Shown: positions 39,309-49,385, counted from the first letter of the stretch. The stretch: 64,000 nt of DNA from Cunninghamella blakesleeana (GCA_017871115.1 JAFCIZ010000001.1:3701501-3765500), one strand, 5' to 3'. Notes: generated by a model not told the origin, from the sequence alone. Made by a program: numbers and translations.

Positions 39309-40622
39309 TTATACGATTGTCTTTTTAGCAAAGTCAATCCAAAATACGTCAGGCATCTGCAACAACTTCAATTTATTGCCGTGTATTCTTCTTAGTTTGG
39401 TATTGGTCACGTTGAATTCTTTTATCAGATAAGTACCTTTACCTAAACTTTGATGAACAATATATTTGCCTTTCCAGTTATCTGATATTTTGCCACCCCA
39501 AGAGTTTGATTTTCTTCCAATATACATCATAACAATATCACCAATCCTAAAAGGCGGTTTCCATTCCTTCTTTTCATTATTAATCTTCTTGTCAATGGCC
39601 TTCTTTTGATTCTTTTGGGATTTCTTTATAAATTCTGCAGCGTCTTTTCTTATCTGTTTTAGTGACAATAATTCTTTTGCAGCGCGTACGTGTAACTGAT
39701 ATTGGAATCTTGCAGAATTTACTTCTATTGGTATATCCATAAATAAGTCATAAGGTGTCTTTGCTTCATGCCCGTAAGTTAAATAAAAAGGAGAATAATT
39801 TGTTGATTTTTGTTTGATAGTACGATAGGCAAATAGAACGGATGGTAAATATTGATCCCATACTTGTTTTTCTTTATTGTTTAACTTTTTTAGAATAGCG
39901 CCTAAAGTGGAATTAAACTTTTCTATCAACCCGTTTGCTTGCGAATTCCCAACACTTATAGTTTTATGGTGGATATTGTATTGGAAACAGACTTTTTTAA
40001 TTAATTCACCTATAAATGGCTTTCCATTATCTGTAATTATTATGTGTGGCGCACCGTGTCGACAAATAATATCTTCATAAATAAACAATGCTATTTCGGC
40101 TGCAGTTTGGAATTTTAATGCACGAGCTTCAACCCATTTCGTTAGATAATCAATACCTGCAACTATATATCTATATCCATTTTTAGATGTAGAAATATGT
40201 TTGACATCTAATGCCCATTGGAAGAAAGGTTTGGATGTTGTTGGAATAGGGTGTAATAATTCGTTATGTTTAGCAGGACCTGTAGTTTGACATCTACTGC
40301 ATTTCTTGACGTAATTCTGTACATCTTTTGTCATATTTTCCCAATAATAATGATTTGCAAGTTTGAATAATGTGTTGTGGTAACCCATATGTCCTCCTAA
40401 TGGATGTTGATGATGCATGTATAATGCTTCTGACACTTGATCTTTATTCAAAACTTTTCTTATCGTCTGCAGGTTAATATTATATCGGTACAATTCGTTG
40501 TTGTGTATGATAAATTTGTGGGAATGTTTTTGTAAATAATTCTTTTCTTTATCGGTGATGTTGTCAGGTAATTTTAATGTTGATAAATAATTTTTTATTA
40601 AATCAATTTTGTTTTGTTCCAT
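39309..40622 (-). CDS. retrotransposon integrase (separate ORF)
   Basis: 437 codons. The HHCC zinc-binding domain is visible as H-(Q)HPLGGHMG with CSRCQTTG. The catalytic core has Asp in ALDVKHISTS, Asp in IITDNGKPF and Glu in NGLIEKFNS, spaced as DD(35)E. A C-terminal GPY/F-like region follows (PFRIGDIVMMYIG, NWKGKYIVHQSLGKGTYLI). Integrase inserts the cDNA into the host genome. It is unusual here in having its own ATG, 246 bp after the stop of the RT-RNase H frame and separated by a spacer with stops in all frames, instead of being the end of a single pol polyprotein. No C-terminal chromodomain is seen. Confidence 0.95.
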   Translation of the reverse strand: MEQNKIDLIKNYLSTLKLPDNITDKEKNYLQKHSHKFIIHNNELYRYNINLQTIRKVLNKDQVSEALYMHHQHPLGGHMGYHNTLFKLANHYYWENMTKDVQNYVKKCSRCQTTGPAKHNELLHPIPTTSKPFFQWALDVKHISTSKNGYRYIVAGIDYLTKWVEARALKFQTAAEIALFIYEDIICRHGAPHIIITDNGKPFIGELIKKVCFQYNIHHKTISVGNSQANGLIEKFNSTLGAILKKLNNKEKQVWDQYLPSVLFAYRTIKQKSTNYSPFYLTYGHEAKTPYDLFMDIPIEVNSARFQYQLHVRAAKELLSLKQIRKDAAEFIKKSQKNQKKAIDKKINNEKKEWKPPFRIGDIVMMYIGRKSNSWGGKISDNWKGKYIVHQSLGKGTYLIKEFNVTNTKLRRIHGNKLKLLQMPDVFWIDFAKKTIV

Positions 40623-40868
40623 TTTTACTGATATTTGTTGTAAATTTCTTGTATTTAGATTCTTGAATATATTGTTGAATAATATTTTAGTAATACTGAT
40701 AAATAGTGTTGATCGATTATAAGTGTAGGTATGCAGCTTTTTACGACTTCAGCAAAACTTGGTCGAGTAGTAAGTAATTGAATTTTTTTTTTTTTTGTTT
40801 TTGTTTGTTTTTGTTTTTTGTTTTTTTTTTTATATATATATGTATTTATATTTATGCATTTTGTTATT

Positions 40869-43800
40869 TTAGTAGCCTAGCCTTGAAAGAAAATCAGCAG
40901 CTTCTTGTTTTCTTCCAGCTCTATATTTGATTTCAAATTCATAATCGGCTAAATATGTGATCCATCTTGCAACAATTCCAGTAACTTTTGGTGATTCAAT
41001 TAACCATCTTAACGGCGAATGATCAGATATAACAGTAAACTTCTTTCCCAATAAATACGGTCTGAATATTTGTAAACTCCATACCAAGGCAAGACATTCT
41101 AATTTAGTAGCACCATAGTTTAATTCACTATTCTTCAATCCTCTACTAGCAAATATTATTGGATGTTCACGACCATCGTCATCTAGTTGTGTTAATATAG
41201 AACCTAATCCTAGTTGTGAAGCATCGCATACAACAATGAATGGTTTATCAAAATCAGGTCTTCTTAATATTGGAGCATTGATTAGATTCTCCTTTAATTT
41301 TTCAAAAGCTTTTGTTGTATCTTCTGTCCATGGTATTCTCTTTTTGGTTTTTGTTTGATCATGTAATGGCCTAGCAGTAGCAGCAAATCCTTTTACAAAT
41401 CTTCTGTAATATGAAGCTAAACCTAAAAAGCCTCTAACTTGTTTAATTGTTTTTGGTATTGGATAATCTTTAACCTTTGCAATTTTATCTGGATCAGTCT
41501 TGATTCCTTCAGCAGTTATTATATAGCCTAAAAATTTTAATTCATCTTTAAAGAATATACACTTTTCAATATTAAATACCAATCCACCTCTTCTAGTGTA
41601 TTCGAATAATCTTTCCAAGTCAATTAGGTGTTGATCCAAGTTTTTGGAATGTACATTAAGATCATCAATAAATGCGACTAGATTACTATGCAGCAAATCT
41701 TTATAACAGATATCAATTAATCTTTGGAAAGTAGCAGGACTATTCACCAATCCCATTGGCAGCATTTCATATTGATAAGTACCAAATTTAGTTGTAAAGC
41801 CAGTTAATTCTTTACTTGATTCTTTTAATGGAACTTGATGGAAACCAGATCTTAAATCCAAAGCAGAAAATATTTTTGATTTTCCAAGTTCGTCAATTAG
41901 ATCATCAATACGTGGTAGTGGATATGAATCAACTTTTGTATGTGTATTCAGTTTACGATAGTCAACTACCATACGATATTCACCATTCTTCTTTTTGACT
42001 AAAATAATTGGTGCAGTAAAAGGAGAATTTGAAGGTTTTATAATTCCCAATTTACAAAGACGGTCTAATTCATTCTTCAAATATTCTTGTTCACTTGGTC
42101 CCAATCTATATGGTCTGTGTCTGATAGGTAATGTATTTTCTTTTAATATTATTTCGTGTTCTATTAATGTAGTTTTTCCCATTTTATCATTATTCCAATC
42201 AAAGATATCTTGATAGTGGTGTATTAATTTATAAAATTTCTTTTTGTATTCTTCAGGTATGTCACCCATTTGGATTTTTCCTTTTATATTTGGATCAAGA
42301 ATAATTTCTTCAGTATCATCTTCCAGCAGAGAAGGTGGTAAATCTCTATAGTGGTCCTCAAAATCATAACCAGTATATTCGACATATGGATCCTTTTGTA
42401 TTGGAAATTGTTTTCTATTTATGAATTCACCTAGTATGTTGTTTGGCGGTATTTCCATCATGTCTTCAGTTTTATTGATAATTTCCAAGATTACATCAAA
42501 GTCTTCATGTTTATCCAAAAATTCATCAAGATGTTTAAAATGTGGAACGATTATATTTTCATCAATAGCATAGTTGATTTGACAAATATGATAAGGTGGT
42601 ATTGATAAACCAGTATTTCCACTTAATATCATCATAGTACCTTCATCTTTATTTGGACGTGTTTGGATTACTGGACTTTTTTCATGATCATCCATTAGAT
42701 AAAAGTCTTCATCATCTTGTACAGCATCTTCTTCATTACTATCAGTAGATTCTTCGTCATCAATCGAATCTTCATCATTAGAATCAGTATCATCTTCAGA
42801 TTCACTAGTATTTGATAGATTTTCAGCTACTTCTTCACCTTGTGGCTGTTCCAATTCATATTTAACATTTGTAACACGTTGATATGTATATGGACGTTCA
42901 TTTGTTTTTATATAGGTAATTGGAATTTCTTGTGTACGACGTTTATAAGTCACCTTTAAGGTACCTGTTTTAAAGTTTATTACTGCTTGTGCATGATCCA
43001 ACCAACTAGTACCTAACACTATATGTTGTGGACACTTTGGTAATACTTCAACATCAATTGGTATAGTTAACCCTTCACCAACAGTAATAGGAACATCATG
43101 AATTACACCTAGTGCAGGTTGTTTAGTACCATTTCCCATTACAAAAATACTTGTAGATGGTGCATCAATTTCTAGATCTAATGATTTCATCATTGCCCTG
43201 GACATACAAGCTCTTGCAGCTCCACAATCAATTAATCCAGTAACCTTTACATCATTCACCATTATATCGGCATATGCAGCGGTAGTTACAACATCACTAT
43301 TATCAATAGAATTTAATTGTACATCTTTTTCTTTACCTTTATCAATTGGTCTTTTTATTCTTGATTGTCTACAAGCTGTAATCAATTCTCTTCTTAATGG
43401 AGCAGATATAGTTATAAGGTCACCAACATTAATATTAGCTTTTTGATGTAATATATCTTCAGAAATATTATAATTTATTGATAATGGTTGTGATTTCCTT
43501 TTTGGTGTCTTCTTCTTTTTATCAACAGGTGGTTCTTGAATGGATACTTTTTTCCTTTTATCATTTATTACTTGTACTTCTTCCATCATATCATTATTAT
43601 TTGATTTAGAAGGTTCAGCTACATCTTGATTTGGATGCTGTGAAAATACGTTTTGGAAAAATGGATTATTTTGTGGTGGAACATGTGTATGATCACGAAT
43701 ATCTTGTTGTATTTGTTGTGGAATAGATTTTGTAGCAGCTGCTGATGTACTTGGTTTTTCTATAGTCTTCCTTGTACGTGGTTTTCTTATTGCTTTTTCA

Positions 43801-44078
43801 ACAACTGGTGGTTTTGGATTTACAGCAACATTAAAATCGCAATCATTGATTTCTTGATCACTATCTAATATATTTTGAAGATAATAATGATTTTGTGATG
43901 ATAAATAATCATTATGGTTGTCCATTATGTTATGTGGAACGTAAGTATTTGTATTATAATATCGTGTGTTTATGTTGGAATTATTTGGTGTATTATAGTT
44001 GTGATATTTATTAATATTATTTTCTTGATATAGTTGATTATTATTTGGATGGATGGATTTTGTAATAGGGATTCCCAA
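40869..44078 (-). CDS. retrotransposon protease-reverse transcriptase-RNase H
   Basis: About 1,069 codons with no ATG at the front; translation probably enters from gag by a -1 frameshift. Residues 1-230 are low complexity. The aspartic protease is at about 265-380 with the active site GLIDCGAARACMS, in which Cys replaces the usual Ser/Thr after the catalytic Asp. The RT core has LPRIDDLIDELG, FSALDLRSGFHQVPL, MPMGLVNSPATFQRL-type fingers and the YxDD-equivalent AFIDDLNVHS. RNase H has VVCDASQLGLGS, LECLALVWSL, VISDHSPLRWL and AADFLSRL. The frame stops after RNase H; integrase is separate. All catalytic aspartates are present. Confidence 0.95.
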   Translation of the reverse strand: MGIPITKSIHPNNNQLYQENNINKYHNYNTPNNSNINTRYYNTNTYVPHNIMDNHNDYLSSQNHYYLQNILDSDQEINDCDFNVAVNPKPPVVEKAIRKPRTRKTIEKPSTSAAATKSIPQQIQQDIRDHTHVPPQNNPFFQNVFSQHPNQDVAEPSKSNNNDMMEEVQVINDKRKKVSIQEPPVDKKKKTPKRKSQPLSINYNISEDILHQKANINVGDLITISAPLRRELITACRQSRIKRPIDKGKEKDVQLNSIDNSDVVTTAAYADIMVNDVKVTGLIDCGAARACMSRAMMKSLDLEIDAPSTSIFVMGNGTKQPALGVIHDVPITVGEGLTIPIDVEVLPKCPQHIVLGTSWLDHAQAVINFKTGTLKVTYKRRTQEIPITYIKTNERPYTYQRVTNVKYELEQPQGEEVAENLSNTSESEDDTDSNDEDSIDDEESTDSNEEDAVQDDEDFYLMDDHEKSPVIQTRPNKDEGTMMILSGNTGLSIPPYHICQINYAIDENIIVPHFKHLDEFLDKHEDFDVILEIINKTEDMMEIPPNNILGEFINRKQFPIQKDPYVEYTGYDFEDHYRDLPPSLLEDDTEEIILDPNIKGKIQMGDIPEEYKKKFYKLIHHYQDIFDWNNDKMGKTTLIEHEIILKENTLPIRHRPYRLGPSEQEYLKNELDRLCKLGIIKPSNSPFTAPIILVKKKNGEYRMVVDYRKLNTHTKVDSYPLPRIDDLIDELGKSKIFSALDLRSGFHQVPLKESSKELTGFTTKFGTYQYEMLPMGLVNSPATFQRLIDICYKDLLHSNLVAFIDDLNVHSKNLDQHLIDLERLFEYTRRGGLVFNIEKCIFFKDELKFLGYIITAEGIKTDPDKIAKVKDYPIPKTIKQVRGFLGLASYYRRFVKGFAATARPLHDQTKTKKRIPWTEDTTKAFEKLKENLINAPILRRPDFDKPFIVVCDASQLGLGSILTQLDDDGREHPIIFASRGLKNSELNYGATKLECLALVWSLQIFRPYLLGKKFTVISDHSPLRWLIESPKVTGIVARWITYLADYEFEIKYRAGRKQEAADFLSRLGY

Positions 44079-44104
44079 TTGACCATCTGTAACAATTGCC
44101 CTAT

Positions 44105-44114
44105 TTAGTTTTTT
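44105..44114 (-). other. -1 ribosomal frameshift site (A AAA AAC) at the gag stop
   Basis: In the gag frame the end reads TCA AAA AAC TAA. The heptamer A AAA AAC (minus strand of 44108-44114) is a canonical -1 slippery sequence, placed directly before the stop. The -1 frame is open from there into the protease-RT ORF, which has no ATG. Frameshifting itself is inferred. Confidence 0.75.
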
Positions 44115-45241
44115 GAACCATTAACTGGTGTGTTATTTTGATTATTATTTGGTGGATTATTATTTGATGGATTATTATAAGGATTTTGTTGTGGATAATT
44201 ATATTGTGGATTATAATTATTGTTATTTTGCATTTGATTTCCTTGATGATAATAATCTCTGTTATTATAATTATCTTCAGGTAAATATTGATTGTTATAA
44301 TTATGATTATTGTTGTTGTTATTATTATTATATTGACGATAATTGTTATACTGATTATTTCTGTATTTTTGATTATTATTTCTGTTATAATTATTAGGTC
44401 CATTATATGATTGATTGTTACGATTATTATTGTTGTTGTTTCTTTGGTTATTGTACGAACCTCTTTTGTCTTCCAATTTGGTGTTTATCAATTTTTCCAT
44501 ATGACCTAAAAGTTTTTGCATGAATGCAGATTCTCCATCAACATGTTCAGCTGTATTTAATGATGTATTGCCATTATAATCACCATAATTATTATTATTT
44601 GACTTCTTTTTATGGCCTCCAGCAAATCTGTTAGCATTGGTAAGATTACATACAGATGGTAATAATTGTATGTGTCTTGTCTTCCACCAATTTTCAGCAT
44701 AGTTATACCATTGATTCAATGTTTCAGCACCTTGATCCATACAGTGCATTCTGATTTCTTCTTTTAAACCAGCACGGAATCTCATCAATATAATATGATC
44801 ATCTTTTAATTGTGCCAATCTTGCCATTTCTTGGATACGTGCCAAAAAGTTCTTTGGTCTTTCGTCATTGCCTTGTTTAATAGTACCAAGTGCAATTTCG
44901 TATGATAATATTAATTCTTTGGTGACATACTTTTCCCTTAAAGCATTCATCAATTTTTGATAGTCATTAGCCATATTTGGATCTTGTTCTAATTGTTCAA
45001 AATAGAATTCAGCAGGACCAGACAATTGCACCTTCAAGATAATTGCCCTTCTATCCATACCAACTCTAGATAATTTAAAATAATTTTCCAAGGACTTTTC
45101 AAAATAACGAAAGTCTTCGTCATCAGAACCTGAAAAAGTTAAAAGATTAAGCTTCAGCTTAGCAGCAAGGTTAGGATCATGGTGATGATCATGATTTTCC
45201 AACGCGGTTTGCTCGATACTTGATTTTTGTGGATTTTCCAT
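44105..45241 (-). CDS. retrotransposon Gag
   Basis: 378 codons starting MENPQKSSIEQTALEN. Residues 30-200 form a retrotransposon Gag capsid domain (KLKLNLLTFSGSDDEDF, YFEKSLENYFKLSRVG, KVQLSGPAEFYFEQL, ALREKYVTKEL, RPKNFLARIQEMARL, FRAGLKEEIR). The last 130 residues are Asn/Tyr/Gln-rich low complexity (NNN, YNNQ repeats). No CCHC zinc knuckle is seen, so nucleic-acid binding would have to rest on the basic Asn-rich tail. The ATG is 175 bp from the 5' LTR. Confidence 0.93.
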   Translation of the reverse strand: MENPQKSSIEQTALENHDHHHDPNLAAKLKLNLLTFSGSDDEDFRYFEKSLENYFKLSRVGMDRRAIILKVQLSGPAEFYFEQLEQDPNMANDYQKLMNALREKYVTKELILSYEIALGTIKQGNDERPKNFLARIQEMARLAQLKDDHIILMRFRAGLKEEIRMHCMDQGAETLNQWYNYAENWWKTRHIQLLPSVCNLTNANRFAGGHKKKSNNNNYGDYNGNTSLNTAEHVDGESAFMQKLLGHMEKLINTKLEDKRGSYNNQRNNNNNNRNNQSYNGPNNYNRNNNQKYRNNQYNNYRQYNNNNNNNNHNYNNQYLPEDNYNNRDYYHQGNQMQNNNNYNPQYNYPQQNPYNNPSNNNPPNNNQNNTPVNGSKN

Positions 45242-45392
45242 TGGAATATAAAGATAAGTTTTTGAAATAGGATGATAAAGTTTGTATATTTTTAAAGTAG
45301 TTGTTTACTTGAATTTAAGTATTCTTGATTATATTCTTTTATAGATTTAGTTATTCCTTGATAATTAGTGTTTCCCTGGATTTTTAGTATAT

Positions 45393-45411
45393 CCCCCGCC
45401 AGTGAGCACCA
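45393..45411 (-). other. putative primer binding site
   Basis: On the minus strand TGGTGCTCACTGGCGGGGG starts five bases after the 5' LTR (which ends at 45417). TGG at the start matches the CCA tail of a tRNA. I could not match the rest to a specific tRNA. The same 12-mer TGGTGCTCACTG is present inside the LTR. Confidence 0.6.
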
Positions 45412-45416
45412 AAATA

Positions 45417-46051
45417 TGTTGTGTAAATTTTTGGTTGTTTGAAAAGTAGAATTTCCTTTTATAGTTTTGGAAAGTAGATAGTTTTGTAGTTTAGTTTAGT
45501 CGTCAGTGAGCACCAGTATCTTGTTTTATAAGTAGATACAACTTAGTTTAGATTGATAGTTTAAAATAAAAATAAAATAATAAAATAAAATAAAATAAAT
45601 TATATAATTGGATAAAGATCAACAATTATATAGACAAAATAATAAAATTAAAATAAAATAAATATAATATCGGATAAAGATCAACGATTATTATAATAAT
45701 ATAATATAAAATAATATTGGATAGTAATCAACAATATTAATATAAAATAAATATAATCTTTAGCTAAAAAGATGAGTTAAGAGAATTTAATATATAAAAA
45801 TCTTTATTTCAAATTAACTGATTTTTCAAAAATAAAAATAAAAATGTCGAGTATTTATACTATTTTTTAGAAATAAGGTTTGACTTTTTATCTTCTGAGA
45901 GAAGGTAAAAGTATAGAACTTTTTATCTTCCAAGAGAAAGTAAAAGTAATATATAAACTTTTTATCTTCCCATGAAAGGTAAAAGTATAAAATAAGGTTT
46001 AAAATTTAAACACCGTTTTTGAAGTGATCCAAACGAATCCACTTCATAACA
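45417..46051 (-). repeat. 5' LTR (family a, 635 bp)
   Basis: Nearly identical to 37930-38564, same length and same TG...CA ends on the minus strand. It carries the PBS-like 12-mer at 45504-45515. Confidence 0.93.
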
Positions 46052-46275
46052 GTTGTAAAAGTAGAATTTCCTTTTATAGTTTTGGAAAGTAGATAGTTTT
46101 ATAGTTTAGTTTAGTCGTCAGTGAGCACCAGTCTCTTGTTTTACAAGTAGATACAACTTAGTTTATATTAAAAATTTAAATTGAAAATAAAATAATAAAA
46201 TAAAATAAAATAAATTATATAATTGGATAAAGACCAACGATTATTATAATAAAATAATAAGGTAATATTGGATAG
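46052..46275 (-). repeat. older LTR-a copy, interrupted
   Basis: Continuation of the copy begun at 37905. It has diverged from the young LTRs and carries an internal deletion (about 46216-46240). It is interrupted at ATAG (46272-46275) by a solo LTR and resumes at 46911-46931. Confidence 0.85.
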
Positions 46276-46910
46276 TGTTGTGTAAATTTTTGGTTGTTTG
46301 AAAAATAGAATTTCCTTTTATAGTTTTGGAAAGTAGATAGTTTTATAGTTTAGTTTAGTTGTCAGTGAGCACCAGTATCTTGTTTTATAAGTAGATACAA
46401 CTTAGTTTAGATTGATAATTTAAAATAAAATTAAAATAATAAAATAAAATAAAATAAATTATATAATTGGATAAAGATCAACAATTATATAGACAAAGTA
46501 ATAAAATTAAAATAAAATAAATATAATATCGGATAAAGATCAACGATTATTATAATAAAATAATATAAAGTAATATTGGATAGTAATCAACAATATTAAT
46601 ATAAAGTAAATATAATCTTTAGCTAAAAAGATGAGTTAAGAGAATTTAATATATATAAATCTTTATTTCAAATTAACTGATTTTTCAAAAATAAAAATAA
46701 AAATGTCGAGTATTTATACTATTTTTTAGAAATAAGGTTTGACTTTTTATCTTCTGAGAGAAGGTAAAAGTATAGAACTTTTTATCTTCCAAGAGAAAGT
46801 AAAAGTAATATATAAACTTTTTATCTTCCCATGAAAGGTAAAAGTATAAAATAAGGTTTAAAATTTAAACACCGTTTTTGAAGTGATCCAAACGAATCCA
46901 CTTCATAACA
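46276..46910 (-). repeat. solo LTR-a, 635 bp
   Basis: Complete 635-bp LTR with no internal region, flanked by a 4-bp duplication ATAG (46272-46275 and 46911-46914). It is inserted in the older LTR copy and is close in sequence to the LTRs of the intact element. Confidence 0.9.
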
Positions 46911-46931
46911 ATAGTAATCAACAATATTAAT

Positions 46932-48055
46932 TGTTATGTGGGTTTTTGATAAAGATTTATTTTTTTTGAAATGAGGAATGAGTATTATAAGTTATATTTG
47001 GAGTATATAATAAGTTTCCAGTGAGCACCAGTTCCTGTTTTATAAGTAGAACGACTTAATATAAAGGAATAAAAAATTAAAAAAATAAAATAAAATCAAA
47101 AAAATTAAAGAGATATAAAATAAAGATTATAAGTAAAATATAAGCAGGATTAAAGCAAAAGTTTAATGACCGCCGAATAAAATAGTAGTAAAGAGTTTAA
47201 ATGATTTAGGTCAGTAGTATAAAATATTTAAGTGAATAAATATTAAAAAATAAAATAGTATATAATAATATGAAATATTATTAAGTAAAAATAAAATAAA
47301 AATAAAATAATTTGGTAAATAAAAATAGATAGATTCAATAATTGAAAATGTTATAGTATGTTGAAACAAAAAAAAATTAAAATTATAAAGTTTGTTTTAT
47401 AAAGTGGACAAGTTCAATAATTATTTAGTAGATAATAATTTATTATAAAAATTTGACAATTTAAGAGAAAGAAAGAGAAAAAAATTAGTTCTATTTATAT
47501 TAAAAAAAAATTAAAAAAATTATTTAAAGTATATCAAGAGTAGGGAAAAGAGATGAAAGTGACTATCGTATGGAGTGGCCACTCCAGGTGCGGCTACTCC
47601 AGGTGTAGCTACCCCAAAAAGCAGTACCTAATTTTAAGGAGCGCCATTGGTACCACCATTGTCAACATAATATAAAATAAATATAATCTTTAGCTAAAAA
47701 GATGAGTTAATAGACTTATTTGTTATAATATAAGTTCTTTTATTTAAAATTAGCTGATTTTTCAAAAATAAAAGAAAAAGGTCAAGTATTTATATTAAAA
47801 AATAAAAATTAAAGTTTATACTTTTATACCTCTGGTAGGATATCTCAAGATTTATATATTTTTTACCTCTTAGAAATGGTGAAAAGTATAAACCTTATTT
47901 CCTTTTCAAAAAGATAAAGAGTAAAACGGATAAAATAAAAATAAAATAAAATAAATAATAATAATATAATAAATAAATAGAATATATGATAATAAAATTA
48001 AAAATGACTTTTAACTTAATTTTTAAGGTGATCCAAGCGAACCCACTTCATAACA
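46932..48055 (-). repeat. LTR of a related larger family (b, 1.12 kb)
   Basis: Starts TGTTATGTGGG and ends CCCACTTCATAACA on the plus strand. It shares with LTR-a the end (gatccaa.cgaa.ccacttcataaca), the gtgagcaccag block (47021-47031) and the aaatataatctttagctaaaaagatgag block (read in two parts), but is nearly twice as long. It contains a short 15-bp minisatellite at 47578-47612. No matching target-site duplication is seen. Confidence 0.8.
47578..47612. repeat. 15-bp minisatellite inside LTR-b
   Basis: ACTCCAGGTGCGGCT and ACTCCAGGTGTAGCT stand in tandem with partial units on both sides. It is GC-rich compared with the rest of the LTR. Related LTR copies have different tandem units at the same place. 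Confidence 0.75.
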
Positions 48056-48954
48056 AAGGTAAAAGTAAAAAATATAAAAAGATAAAATAAAATAATAAAA
48101 TATTTATAAAATTCAAAAATAGTTGCTAGTGAATATATTCAAATATGCATTTATTTTATTGTTATTATTACCATAACAAAAATATTTAGTAATTTAACGT
48201 ATTTGTACTATTATGCTGTTATTATTATTTATTCAAGATATTAATTTTCGATTAAAAATACCATTTACTATTAAAAATTAACTGGTATATATATATATTA
48301 ATTTAAAAGCTGATACATAGCAAAAAAAAAAAAAAGCGTAAAAGGAACAAGTTGTTTTTTTTAAAAATGCTATTATACTTATAAAAATTAATGGTACTCA
48401 ATACTGAATAATATAAAATAAACTCTATAACTATATAAGAAGACTCTGCTGAAGATGTTTTATAAATCGATCATCAAAAATATAACAATTGATTATATCT
48501 AAAGTGATAGTTTTATTTGATTTTTATATAATTTTATCTTTTAAACTAATGCTTTATCTACTTGTAAAAATATATTACCGGTTCCTATACTTTTATTTTA
48601 AATTTATAATCTATTTAATTTATAAACACATAAAAAGAAAATTAAACTCTCTTAAAAAACTCGTAATTAGTAACCAGCTATCGAAGTTATAAACATTACA
48701 TCATTTAATATAAAAAGTATAAAATATAAACTTGCTATAAAAAAAATGGTAATATTTGGTCATATCATAATAATTTTTTATGGTAAAAACATACATCATT
48801 ACCTATAAAATACTTATTTAAACTTTTACACTTTATAAAACAAATTTTATATTTATATTTTATTTTACCTGGTAGCCATTAAATTTTTGCTTTAATTCTG
48901 CTCATTTTATTATACTTTTGCTTTTATTTTATTCCTTTTTATTTTTATTCCTTC
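48056..48954. other. AT-rich spacer with LTR-b debris
   Basis: 900 bp without a credible gene. The last 130 bp (about 48825-48954) match the middle of LTR-b in inverted orientation (for example the block around 48890-48905). A 67-codon hydrophobic frame at 48489 is not supported. Confidence 0.5.
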
Positions 48955-49374
48955 TGTTATGAAGTGGGTACATCCCGGTTATCATAAAATAGTCAATGAT
49001 TATTTTTAATATTATTTTTATTTTTTAATATATATACTCGACCTTTATCTTTTCTTTCTGAAAAACTTCAGTTAATAAACAACTAATATATCGGTCAACC
49101 TTTTACAAACATTTATATTATAACAAATAAGTCTATTAACTCACCTTTTGACTGAATATTATATTTATTTTATTTTTACTTTGTCTATATAATTGTTGAT
49201 CTTTATCTAATTATATAGTTTATTTTATTTTATTAATCTAAACTAAGTTGTATTTACTTGTAAAACAAGATACTGGTGCTCACTGACAACTAAACTAATC
49301 TATAAAACTACCCACTTCCCAAAACTATAAAAGGAAGTTCCACTTTTTAAACAACTATAAAAAATTCCACAACA
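48955..49374 (+). repeat. degenerate LTR copy, plus orientation
   Basis: Begins TGTTATGAAGTGGG and ends TTCCACAACA, so it is opposite to the intact element. It keeps the ACTGGTGCTCACTGAC block and the TATAAAAGGAAG box but has internal deletions. Confidence 0.8.
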
Positions 49375-49385
49375 CTAATAATTCC

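Larger units (their letters stand above)
37930..46051 (-). mobile_element. near-intact Ty3/gypsy retrotransposon, 8.1 kb
   Basis: Two LTRs of equal length (635 bp) flank gag, protease-RT-RNase H, integrase and a fourth ORF, all on the minus strand and all open. The LTRs differ at only a few positions (for example near 38258/45745 and 38308/45797), so the insertion is recent. The domain order RT-RNase H-integrase defines Ty3/gypsy. The integration site is inside an older LTR of the same family, about 120 bp past tRNA-Pro, with a 4-bp duplication (GTTG). Confidence 0.95.

Noticed and set aside
44101..44403. Frames rich in Ile/Thr (-) and Tyr/Asp/Cys (+) across the gag tail
   Set aside because: Other-frame readings of the Asn-rich Gag tail repeats.
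47578..47612. Short tandem repeat considered as a CRISPR-like array
   Set aside because: The units are contiguous without spacers, and the host is a eukaryote.
48489..48692. 67-codon hydrophobic frame
   Set aside because: Made of Phe/Ile/Leu/Tyr from AT-only DNA between LTR fragments; no support.
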